From Bacteroidales bacterium (GTDB lineage Bacteria; Bacteroidota; Bacteroidia; Bacteroidales; Bacteroidaceae): a stretch of 5,325 nucleotides of DNA. Location of the stretch: assembly GCA_004558535.1 (NCBI GenBank), contig SFCP01000138.1:1-5325 (forward strand), in the 5' to 3' direction. Made by a program: the position numbers and the translations under genes. This document shows positions 1 through 5,325 of the stretch, in pieces (the stretch's first letter is position 1; each line of letters opens with the position of its first letter). A model generated the notes under the pieces. The model made no database searches. It was not told the DNA's origin and saw only the letters and a program-made list of their open reading frames with translations.

Positions 1-14
1 ACTTTCTGACATGG

Positions 15-54
15 CAAAGCCCCGGCTTGTGAAAGTCAGGGCTTTGTTTCTTTT
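15..54 (+). terminator. Rho-independent terminator of an upstream plus-strand gene
   Basis: CAAAGCCC (15-22) pairs perfectly with GGGCTTTG (39-46), giving an 8-bp stem with a 16-base loop. GTTTCTTTT follows on the plus strand. The minus-strand side has no T-tract, so it acts in the plus direction. The gene it serves would end left of the window; no convincing coding remnant is visible in 1-14. Confidence 0.6.
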
Positions 55-61
55 AGATGAT

Positions 62-102
62 TATAAAAAGAGGGTGCACCAATTATGACACACCCTCCTT
101 TT
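62..102 (-). terminator. Terminator of the DPP III gene, possibly bidirectional
   Basis: Read on the minus strand, GAGGGTG (complement of 91-97) pairs with CACCCTC (complement of 70-76) across a 14-base loop, followed by TTTTTAT. It starts 21 bases past the peptidase stop codon. The plus strand also has a T-rich tail (CTTTTATTTT after 97), so the hairpin may stop transcription from both sides of this convergent junction. Confidence 0.75.
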
Positions 103-118
103 ATTTTATGCCACGACC

Positions 119-2197
119 TTAGTAATTCATCAGCGGCAGGGTGCTGTAGTCACGGCTGTAGCGCAGCATTTGCGCATCGTAGCTCTCGGTATAATCCAGT
201 TTGACGTCGATGATCTCTCCGTCGGCATTGCGTTCGGCCTTGTACACCGGATTGATAAAGCCTTTGTAGGGAGAGAGGTGCAGCTGTTCGTAGCGCTGCA
301 GGATTTCGCGATGCACAGTCTCGTCCACCTGTACCCCGTAATTCTCGACCAAGGCGCGGGCGGCGGCATAGTCTCCCTCGCTCTTGATGCGCTGCACTTC
401 GCTTAGCAATCGGCCAAACAGGGTGCGCAGGGCGGCATAGTCGTTCACGCGGACATACGTCTTGCCCTTTTTTTTCACCAACTCCACTGCGGGCACTTTC
501 TTGCTGCCCTGAGCAGCCTCCTCGGTAGCTTTCTCCAGCACCCACCGGGCTATCAGGGCACGGTTGCGCATGTGTGCTTCCTCGATGGTGTTTCCCGGCG
601 TGATGCGCACCAATTGTGTGAGCAGGCCATTCATCATGTAGGTATAGTACTGTGCGCAATAGGCGTCCTTGTCCGGCACCAATCCCAATTCGAGGAGTTT
701 CGGGTCGGCCAAATAGTAGAGGCCGAACAGGTCGGCGCGTGCCTCCTCGATGGTGGAACCATAGGAGCGCAGCGAATCCGGATCGGTGCCGGGGAGCAGT
801 TTGCCCGAGCCGTGTCCCAAACATTCATGAATGTCGGTGTGCAGGTCGTCGCAGATGTCGCCATATTGACGTATCAAGGTGCGAGTGGCGTCGTCTATGA
901 CAAACTCCCGGTCCATGCCCGAGCCATGCGAGGCCTGTGCATAGGCGTGGGTCAGGTTGCCTATGGTCACGCTCTTCGATCCGTACTCTCTGCGCACCCA
1001 GTCGGAGTTGGGCAGATTGATTCCGATGGCTGTCGAGGGATAGAGGTCGCCGCCGAGCATGGCTGCCGTGACCACTTTGGCGGAGATGCCGCGGCATTCC
1101 TCTTTTTTGAAACGGCTATCCACGGGTGAATGGTCCTCAAACCACTGTGCATTCTCGGAAAGTTTCTGTGTGCGCTTCGTGGCCTCGATGTCGCGGAAGT
1201 TGACGATGCTTTCCCAGGAGGCTTTCATGCCTAACGGGTCACCGTAACTTTCCGTAAATCCGTTCACAAAGTCCACACGGCTCTCAGTGTCGCGCAACCA
1301 GTGTATGCTGTAATTGTCAAAGGTGCGCAGGTCGCCCGTGCGGTAGAACTCTATCAGCCGGTCTATCACCACTTCCTGCTCCGGGGTGCAGGCATAGTGG
1401 CGTGCCTGCTCCAACTGTTCGACAATGCGTTCGATGGCCGTGCCATACAGTCCACCCACACGCCAAACCCGTTCTTCCAAGAGGCCGAATTCATTGCGGA
1501 TTAATCGGCTGTTCATGCCGTTCATGACGGGACGCGGGTCGCCGGTCGCCTTGCGCTCGGCATAGAATTGCTCCGCCTCGGCCTGTGTGACGTCGGGACC
1601 GTAATAATTGGCCGCCGAGGTCCGCACCAGGTCATCGCCGTCTCGCTGGTTGACACGCATGGGCATCACCGCGGGGTCGAAGATGACGGGCATCAGGCTT
1701 TCCCAGGAAGAATTTTCCTGCATGCCGGGCTCCCGATAATCCAGTTCCTTCAGCACGCCGCGCAACCACTCCTCGGAAAAACCGGGTACAAATTTCTCGC
1801 ACCCATAGTGATGGTGGATGCCCGACGAGAACCACACGCGACGCAGGTAAGTCGTGAAATTCTTGAATTCCTCCGTACTCCGGTCTCCCGCATAGGAGGT
1901 GTAGACCGTCTCGAGCATACGTCGGATGCGCAGGTTGTAACAGCCGTTTTGGTCGAACAGGATGTCGCGGCCCATGATAGCTGCTTCCTGTAAATAATAA
2001 ATGAAGGTCTTCTCCCTCAGGCTGAGTTGCTCGAAGCCCTCTACCTTGTAGCGTAGCATCTGGATATCGGCAAAGCTGATATCCGTATAGGCGAAGGCAT
2101 CGTCACCGCCCTTGTTCGTAGCATCTTCTGTCATGGCGGCAGAAAGTGACTGGGTAGTTCCCACCAACATCATCATAGCTAAAATTCTTGATTTCAT
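119..2197 (-). CDS. Dipeptidyl peptidase III, peptidase family M49, with signal peptide
   Basis: A zinc exopeptidase expected to remove dipeptides from the N-terminus of short peptides. The 692 residues are close to the length I recall for Bacteroides DPP III, about 675. The zinc motif HECLGH is at residues 457-462: His457 and His462 bind zinc and Glu458 is catalytic. The second M49 motif EEARAD is at 484-489, with Glu485 as third ligand, 28 residues after His457. His542 in AHMR matches, from memory, the conserved substrate-stabilising His of the family. GINLPNSDW (392-400) lies in the expected cleft region. The start at 2197 is chosen because it opens a signal peptide: MKSR, a hydrophobic stretch to about residue 18, then a likely signal peptidase I site near SLSA-A (20/21). 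There is no lipobox Cys. The frame stays open to 2371, but that extension resembles translated leader. No Shine-Dalgarno is seen, as is usual in this phylum. Export is inferred; the family assignment is firm. Confidence 0.95.
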   Translation of the reverse strand: MKSRILAMMMLVGTTQSLSAAMTEDATNKGGDDAFAYTDISFADIQMLRYKVEGFEQLSLREKTFIYYLQEAAIMGRDILFDQNGCYNLRIRRMLETVYTSYAGDRSTEEFKNFTTYLRRVWFSSGIHHHYGCEKFVPGFSEEWLRGVLKELDYREPGMQENSSWESLMPVIFDPAVMPMRVNQRDGDDLVRTSAANYYGPDVTQAEAEQFYAERKATGDPRPVMNGMNSRLIRNEFGLLEERVWRVGGLYGTAIERIVEQLEQARHYACTPEQEVVIDRLIEFYRTGDLRTFDNYSIHWLRDTESRVDFVNGFTESYGDPLGMKASWESIVNFRDIEATKRTQKLSENAQWFEDHSPVDSRFKKEECRGISAKVVTAAMLGGDLYPSTAIGINLPNSDWVRREYGSKSVTIGNLTHAYAQASHGSGMDREFVIDDATRTLIRQYGDICDDLHTDIHECLGHGSGKLLPGTDPDSLRSYGSTIEEARADLFGLYYLADPKLLELGLVPDKDAYCAQYYTYMMNGLLTQLVRITPGNTIEEAHMRNRALIARWVLEKATEEAAQGSKKVPAVELVKKKGKTYVRVNDYAALRTLFGRLLSEVQRIKSEGDYAAARALVENYGVQVDETVHREILQRYEQLHLSPYKGFINPVYKAERNADGEIIDVKLDYTESYDAQMLRYSRDYSTLPLMNY

Positions 2198-2310
2198 ATT
2201 TGTGTATATCGAATTGTGAGTAAACAGGGTACAGGCAGAGGACCGGACTGTACGATGTCGCAGCGGCGAGAGATGGCGAAACGGTGCACCATGTCGCAAC
2301 CAAAGTTTTG

Positions 2311-2318
2311 CAAAAGTA
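2311..2318 (-). promoter_or_regulatory. Candidate -7 box for the DPP III gene
   Basis: The minus strand reads TACTTTTG, matching the Bacteroidota primary sigma -7 consensus TAnnTTTG. No good TTTG -33 element is seen 19-21 bases upstream. Transcription would begin near 2305 and leave a leader of roughly 110 bases before the start codon at 2197. Confidence 0.45.
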
Positions 2319-2362
2319 CAACATTTTTCCGTACAGTCTGCCTTGCCGGCCCGCAATTTCCT

Positions 2363-2381
2363 ATTTCCCATCTCGGGAAAT
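2363..2381. promoter_or_regulatory. 7-bp inverted repeat in the divergent promoter region, possible operator
   Basis: ATTTCCC (2363-2369) and GGGAAAT (2375-2381) form a perfect dyad around a 5-base spacer. It ends 15 bases before the plus-strand -7 candidate, where a -33 element would lie, and about 45 bases upstream of the minus-strand box. No T-tract follows, so it is not a terminator. The operator role is inference from position only. Confidence 0.3.
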
Positions 2382-2396
2382 CCGCGCTATTTTCCG

Positions 2397-2404
2397 TATA
2401 TTTG
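2397..2404 (+). promoter_or_regulatory. Candidate -7 box for the 2461-3473 operon
   Basis: TATATTTG matches TAnnTTTG exactly and lies 56 bases before the ATG at 2461, implying a leader of about 50 bases. No clear TTTG -33 element is present at the usual spacing; the 7-bp dyad at 2363-2381 occupies that area. Confidence 0.5.
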
Positions 2405-2460
2405 TGCCCCACAAGCCGGACACGCATTGTATTTTGGCCGGGCAAATACCTACAACCGAT

Positions 2461-2886
2461 ATGGGCAGAAACAAGTTTTCGCAACACGAAATCAATTGCA
2501 TAGCCCGCCTGCTTCGCAAGAAAAATGCAGGCACACGCTATCAGCAAAAGTTAATCCGCCACCACCTGCGCGTGGATTTTGAATTCAACATCTCCGATTT
2601 CAACGTACAGGGAAAGGCTTTTGGCGAGGAGGAACTGCACGAAGCCATCCGCCGGGGAGCCATCCACATCTTGGACGATGCTACCATACAGGCGATGAAG
2701 GCCAAGCGGGCGGCGCAAAAGGCTGCCGCCACCGCCGCCAAAGCCGCATCCGACAAGGCTGCCGCCGAAACCACCGACTGGCAGACTGCGCTCAAGGAAT
2801 GGGAGGACTACTACGGTTCCACCCCGGAGAACGAACCTGCCGCGCAGCAGCCTGCCGCCAATCATCCCCTTTCATCCACAGATTAG
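2461..2886 (+). CDS. Conserved-looking protein of unknown function, 141 residues
   Basis: I cannot assign a function. The start at 2461 is chosen because MGRNKFSQHEI begins compact, charged coding sequence, while the frame upstream (open from 2284) crosses the promoter. Residues 1-40 are basic and probably helical (RLLRKKNAG, then QQKLIRHHLR). Residues 41-75 are the most structured-looking part: FNISDFNVQGKAFG, EEELHEAIRRG, then AIHILDDATI. Residues 81-103 are almost entirely Ala and Lys and should form an extended helix. The tail has WEDYYG (114-119), then a Pro/Ala/Gln-rich end. There is no signal peptide or membrane segment, so it is probably cytoplasmic. I have an uncertain memory of similar small proteins near folate cyclo-ligase genes in Bacteroidales. 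It ends 14 bases before the cyclo-ligase start, so the two are probably co-transcribed. The basic N-terminus and Ala/Lys helix could bind nucleic acid, but no known motif supports that. Confidence 0.8.
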   Translation: MGRNKFSQHEINCIARLLRKKNAGTRYQQKLIRHHLRVDFEFNISDFNVQGKAFGEEELHEAIRRGAIHILDDATIQAMKAKRAAQKAAATAAKAASDKAAAETTDWQTALKEWEDYYGSTPENEPAAQQPAANHPLSSTD

Positions 2887-2900
2887 TACCCACCGTCCCC

Positions 2901-3473
2901 ATGTCCCCCGACACGCTTGACAAATCCGCACTGCGCAGAACGATTCGCCACCTTAGCACCGACTTCCCCGAGCCTCTCCGCATCCGCGAATCGCAAGACC
3001 TGTGCCGCCGCCTGCTCCACCACCCGGTGCTTCGTGCCGCCCGGTACGTCCTGCTCTTCAGCCCCCTACCCGATGAACCGGACATCACGCCGCTGCTCAG
3101 CGCATGGAGTTCCCAAAAGCAAATACTGCTTCCCGTCATTCCCTCCCTTTCCGGGAACGAACCGTTGCGGCTCAAGGAATACCGCGGCCCTGAAAGGATG
3201 CAACCGGGGCCTTACCATATCCTCGAACCATCGGGAGACGATTACTTTACCGCCTATTCGCAAATCACTGCCGCCGTCATTCCCGGCATGGCGTTTGATG
3301 AAGACGGCCACCGACTGGGCCGCGGCAAAGGCTATTACGACCGCCTCATGAGTCATCCCGACCTTGGCGAACGGATTTACAAAATCGGCATCTGCTTTTC
3401 CTACCAACGCGTAGCGGGCGTACCCGTCCTGCCCCACGACATTCTGATGGACGAGGTCTTTATAGGGAATTAG
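2901..3473 (+). CDS. 5-formyltetrahydrofolate cyclo-ligase (5,10-methenyltetrahydrofolate synthetase)
   Basis: Converts 5-formyltetrahydrofolate to 5,10-methenyltetrahydrofolate with ATP, returning a storage or inhibitory folate to the one-carbon pool; cytoplasmic. The 190 residues fit the usual length for this enzyme (E. coli YgfA/Fau, human MTHFS). The signature GRGKGYYDR is at 140-148, preceded by PGMAFDEDGHRL (128-139), as in the family. Other family-like segments are KSALRRTIR near the N-terminus (8-16), LPDEPDITPLL (56-66), GPYHILEP (103-110) and the closing LPHDILMDEV (177-186). ATG at 2901 is chosen because the Lys/Leu-Arg helix that opens the family follows directly; the open frame back to 2799 only overlaps the preceding gene. 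The last codons, Gly-Asn-stop, fall inside the heptamer repeat array starting at 3466, so repeat sequence forms the C-terminus. All recognisable family motifs lie upstream of the repeat, so activity is expected. Confidence 0.93.
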   Translation: MSPDTLDKSALRRTIRHLSTDFPEPLRIRESQDLCRRLLHHPVLRAARYVLLFSPLPDEPDITPLLSAWSSQKQILLPVIPSLSGNEPLRLKEYRGPERMQPGPYHILEPSGDDYFTAYSQITAAVIPGMAFDEDGHRLGRGKGYYDRLMSHPDLGERIYKIGICFSYQRVAGVPVLPHDILMDEVFIGN

Positions 3474-3500
3474 GAATTAGAAATTAGGAATTAGGAATTA
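3466..3500 (+). repeat. Left heptamer array, five GGAATTA units
   Basis: Five contiguous 7-bp units: GGAATTA at 3466, 3473, 3487 and 3494, with the variant GAAATTA at 3480. The array covers 35 bases without interruption. The cyclo-ligase stop codon TAG (3471-3473) spans the junction of units one and two. Confidence 0.95.
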
Positions 3501-3502
3501 CG

Positions 3503-3545
3503 GTGCAAGGTGAGAGCCATAAAGCTTGCTTTAATGGCCGAGCCG
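3503..3545 (+). repeat. Core direct repeat, copy A, with CTTG-loop hairpin
   Basis: Begins GTGCAAGGTGAGAG and contains TAAAG-CTTG-CTTTA (3520-3533), a 5-bp stem with a CTTG loop. The stem extends outward by GCCA (3516-3519) pairing with TGGC (3535-3538) if A3534 is bulged. Copy B follows 65 bases later with about 31 of 42 aligned positions identical. Confidence 0.8.
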
Positions 3546-3567
3546 CAGCCCGTAATATGTAATTTGC

Positions 3568-3610
3568 GTACAAGGTGAGAGTAATAGAGCTTGCTCTGGA
3601 GGAAGACCCA
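3568..3610 (+). repeat. Core direct repeat, copy B, with CTTG-loop hairpin
   Basis: Begins GTACAAGGTGAGAG, differing from copy A at one of the first 14 bases. AGAG-CTTG-CTCT (3586-3597) gives a 4-bp stem with the same loop. Stem bases differ from copy A at the mirrored positions (AAAG/CTTT against AGAG/CTCT), so pairing is kept: a compensatory change supporting a structured RNA or DNA hairpin. The outer GCCA/TGGC pairing of copy A is not conserved here. Confidence 0.75.
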
Positions 3611-3620
3611 ATCCGGATGG

Positions 3621-3653
3621 CAATTTCTAATTCCTAATTCCTAATTCCTAATT
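3621..3653 (-). repeat. Right heptamer array, inverted relative to the left one
   Basis: Three perfect TAATTCC units (3628, 3635, 3642), a degenerate unit CAATTTC before them (3621) and a partial TAATT after them (3649). TAATTCC is the complement of GGAATTA, and the variant unit (AATTTC) mirrors GAAATTA on the left, so both arms share the unit order over 20 bp. The array ends about 30 bases from the metalloprotease stop. Confidence 0.92.
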
Positions 3654-3684
3654 AAAAGAAGATGTCGAATCTCAAAAAGGGGCG

Positions 3685-4025
3685 TCAGCGCACCATCACT
3701 TTCCGGTAGCTTCCATCCGGCATCGGCTGTACGTAGAGGCCCGGTGCACGGCTGCCGGCCGGCACGATGCGACCCATGGCGTCATACGTGGGTCGTGTCT
3801 TCATGCTTACAGCCTGTGGCGCAGAGATAGCGGTCAGCGCGGGGTCGTTCAGGGCAAAGCTGATGGAACCGTCGGCCTGCAGCGTGATGCCATACAGGCG
3901 GCAGCTCAGCGGACTGCCATCCGACAATACGGCTGCGGGGCTTGTGCTTTCGGTGAAATCCTGTCCTGTGCCGTTTCCCCACAGGTCTGTGCGGAGAAGT
4001 GCCCAGCTGAATTTCCCGCTATCGC
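3685..4025 (-). pseudogene. C-terminal part of the M6-like metalloprotease, out of frame
   Basis: Read from about DSGKFSW (codon at 4021-4023) to the TGA at 3685-3687, this continues the metalloprotease in another frame. It contains RTDLWGNGTG then FTESTSPAAVLSDG, matching the DLW…FTDTSTPA pattern that I recall downstream of the catalytic domain in Bacteroidales M6 proteases, then LYGITLQADGSISF. The end is a tail like those that close many exported Bacteroidales proteins: YDAMGRIVPAG, then APGLYVQ and YRKVMVR, resembling a type A sorting or anchoring domain. An ATG at 4068 lies in this frame, but the overlap there encodes conserved catalytic-domain sequence in the other frame, so an independent gene is unlikely. 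Without translational frameshifting this segment is not made as part of the protease. Confidence 0.7.
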
Positions 4026-5325
4026 ATAGGTCATCAGCATTCCCGAGCCCATAAATGACGGGAACCATTTTCCCGTGGTGCGGTTTTCCAATACGAAGAA
4101 TTCGTTCGGGTTCTCATCGTTGTACATGTAGTATGCCGTGTCGGCCGGCACGTTCTCTGCAGCGGGAGCCGGCAGCTTGTAAAAGCCCGTCTCGGTCAGC
4201 CGCACCATCTTCTGCCAGCCTAACAGTGCCCGCTCATAGGCCGAGTAGCCCAAGGGCGCATAACCGTCGTACATGTATTGTCCGTAGTCCATTACAGACC
4301 AATAGTAGGGCGTCTGTAGGGTATCGACCACTGTCGTGTCCGACCCCGTGTAGTAGAAGTCCGGCAAGCCCAGCGCGTGACCAAACTCATGGATAAATAC
4401 TCCGATGCCATCGGGTTGCGATGCGCCCGGCGTAATGATGCCTTGGTCGTCCATCGAATAGGCGCGCAAGGTCTCGTTGCCTACGAAATAAGAGCTGACG
4501 GTCACACCGTTCACGGTGAAAGCCCCGCGCAGGTAGTGTGCCCACAGGTAATCTTCGCAGCCGTCTTCGTAGGAAGAGTGCTCGCCCGGTCCGGCGTGGT
4601 AGATGCTTACCAAGGGTACTGTGCCCGTCTCGGGATGCACGTAGCGGCTGAGGTCCACGCCGCCGTCGGCCGCTGCCTGCAGGGCCTCGCTCACCAGTTC
4701 GGAGCACTTCAGGTCGATGCGGCCGCCGGCCGAATTGGCGCCGTAGTAAGCATAGCCGTTTTTAGCCTGCACACGGGCCACCACCTCAAACGTCGGTGCA
4801 AACAGCCCGTTGCTTTGGTCTTTCAGCCATGTGGCCACCGACCCTGCGCAGTATTCCTCGTCTGCATAGTCATCATCGTTGAGCCATCGGGTCACCTTGT
4901 CCGTCGTTGTCGTTTCCATAAAGGTCAAATCGGGAAACTCCACCATGATTACCGGGATGAGGGGCGTGCCGATGCTGGGCACCGTTCCGCCCGCGGATTC
5001 GCCGTAGGGAGTGAAGCCGGTCACAGTCGATGTAGCACGGCTGGCAGGAGTTTCCGCCTCGGGCAGGCTGTTAGCAAAAGCCTGCACGATGCGCTGCGCG
5101 CGGTTGGGCTCGCTTTGCAGGAAAGCCCGTTCTGCACCACCGCGCCACTGCGGTTCATGCGCCCACAGGTCCGAGCAGACGGGCTGTCCGTCCGCCATCG
5201 TGGCGTAGCAGAAAGCCCGCGTCGTCGGATTTTGCAGGAGAACCTCGCCGTCCGTCGTCGTAAAGTACAGGAAGCGGTTGCCCAAAAGGTGGCGCGTCAC
5301 CACAAGCGACGTACCGTCGGGCTGT
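3906..5325 (-). CDS. M6-like secreted metalloprotease, 5' end outside the window, frameshifted at the 3' end
   Basis: An extracellular zinc endopeptidase of the immune inhibitor A type. The frame is open to the window edge (reads QPDGTSLVVTRHLLGNRF), so the signal peptide and first residues lie beyond 5325; a GTG at 5303 is not a credible start. The opening matches the QPDGT…FYTTxDG propeptide-like motif of the family. The catalytic motif HEFGHALGLPD (codons 4391-4359) fits HExxHxxGxxD, with two His and the final Asp as zinc ligands and Glu as base. A Met-turn, WSVMDYG, follows about 30 residues later. ENRTTGKWFP then GSGMLMTYA is the usual end of the domain. After Ala (codon 4023-4025) the frame gives 38 unrelated residues to the TGA at 3906-3908, while homologous sequence resumes in another frame. 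The catalytic domain is complete, so a truncated enzyme might fold, but it would lack its C-terminal region. A base-calling or assembly error is the main alternative. Confidence 0.85.
   Translation of the reverse strand, partial: QPDGTSLVVTRHLLGNRFLYFTTTDGEVLLQNPTTRAFCYATMADGQPVCSDLWAHEPQWRGGAERAFLQSEPNRAQRIVQAFANSLPEAETPASRATSTVTGFTPYGESAGGTVPSIGTPLIPVIMVEFPDLTFMETTTTDKVTRWLNDDDYADEEYCAGSVATWLKDQSNGLFAPTFEVVARVQAKNGYAYYGANSAGGRIDLKCSELVSEALQAAADGGVDLSRYVHPETGTVPLVSIYHAGPGEHSSYEDGCEDYLWAHYLRGAFTVNGVTVSSYFVGNETLRAYSMDDQGIITPGASQPDGIGVFIHEFGHALGLPDFYYTGSDTTVVDTLQTPYYWSVMDYGQYMYDGYAPLGYSAYERALLGWQKMVRLTETGFYKLPAPAAENVPADTAYYMYNDENPNEFFVLENRTTGKWFPSFMGSGMLMTYAIAGNSAGHFSAQTCGETAQDRISPKAQAPQPYCRMAVR

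Larger units (their letters stand above)
3466..3655. repeat. Composite inverted-repeat element between convergent genes
   Basis: About 190 bp made of a GGAATTA heptamer array on the left, a 120-base core, and an array of the complementary heptamer on the right. Positions 3466-3485 and 3622-3641 are perfect 20-bp inverted repeats, so a transcript could fold into a long stem closing two smaller hairpins. No transposase or coding sequence is inside. It fills most of the space between the cyclo-ligase and the metalloprotease, and no ordinary terminator is visible for either, so it may end both transcripts. Similar AT-rich heptamer arrays occur, in my recollection, in Bacteroidales intergenic regions. 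It may be a dispersed MITE/REP-like element. Confidence 0.75.

Noticed and set aside
2..89. Short open frame at the left edge, plus strand
   Set aside because: It runs through one terminator hairpin and its T-tail and into the next, which is typical of untranslated sequence.
572..1129. 185-residue plus-strand frame opposite DPP III
   Set aside because: Antisense to a firmly identified gene in GC-rich sequence; composition looks like a shadow and no motif is seen.
1568..1993. 141-residue plus-strand frame opposite DPP III
   Set aside because: Same reason: an antisense shadow with no promoter or recognisable domain.
2198..2371. 58-residue N-terminal extension of the DPP III frame
   Set aside because: It is rich in Cys, Arg and His without family similarity, crosses the -7 candidate, and hides the signal peptide that starts at 2197.
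2284..2460. Upstream extension of the 141-residue protein
   Set aside because: Would include the promoter region and lacks the character of the protein that follows; ATG at 2461 is better.
2799..2900. Upstream extension of the cyclo-ligase
   Set aside because: Overlaps the preceding gene in another frame; the family N-terminus begins at 2901.
3503..3610. A 16S rRNA gene fragment or tRNA
   Set aside because: Similarity is limited to one hairpin region in two diverged copies; no further rRNA sequence and no cloverleaf is present.
3466..3653. CRISPR array
   Set aside because: Units are 7 bp and contiguous with no spacers, in two opposite orientations, and no cas genes are near.
5301..5303. 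GTG as start of the metalloprotease
   Set aside because: Coding continues upstream to the window edge with a family-like QPDGTSLV motif, so the gene is truncated by the window.

Overview
The window looks like chromosomal DNA of a Bacteroidota member, most likely a Bacteroidales gut or oral species (Bacteroides/Prevotella-like). The reasons are a Bacteroides-type dipeptidyl peptidase III with the HECLGH zinc motif, an M6-like metalloprotease with a Prevotella/Bacteroides-style C-terminal tail, -7 boxes of the TAnnTTTG type, and start codons without Shine-Dalgarno sequences. The genus is a guess.

Layout. Bases 1-118 hold two hairpins with T-rich tails: one ends an unseen plus-strand gene to the left, the other ends the first gene here. 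119-2197 (minus) is an exported M49 dipeptidyl peptidase III. 2198-2460 is a divergent promoter region with one candidate -7 box per direction and a 7-bp dyad. 2461-2886 (plus) is a 141-residue protein of unknown function with an Ala/Lys-rich segment. 14 bases later comes 5-formyltetrahydrofolate cyclo-ligase (2901-3473, plus), probably in the same operon. 3466-3655 is a composite repeat: heptamer arrays in inverted orientation around two diverged direct repeats, each with a CTTG-loop hairpin. It lies between convergent genes. 3685-5325 (minus) is an M6-like secreted metalloprotease, cut by the right window edge and broken by a frame change near 4020.

How the genes fit together. The folate enzyme is housekeeping. 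The two peptidases carry or probably carry export signals and suggest peptide use outside the cytoplasm, but they are separate transcription units and nothing shows that they act together.

I found no CRISPR array, phage, toxin-antitoxin or defence system, no tRNA or rRNA gene and no transposase. The most unusual items are the composite repeat, whose first heptamers provide the end of the folate gene, and the broken metalloprotease.
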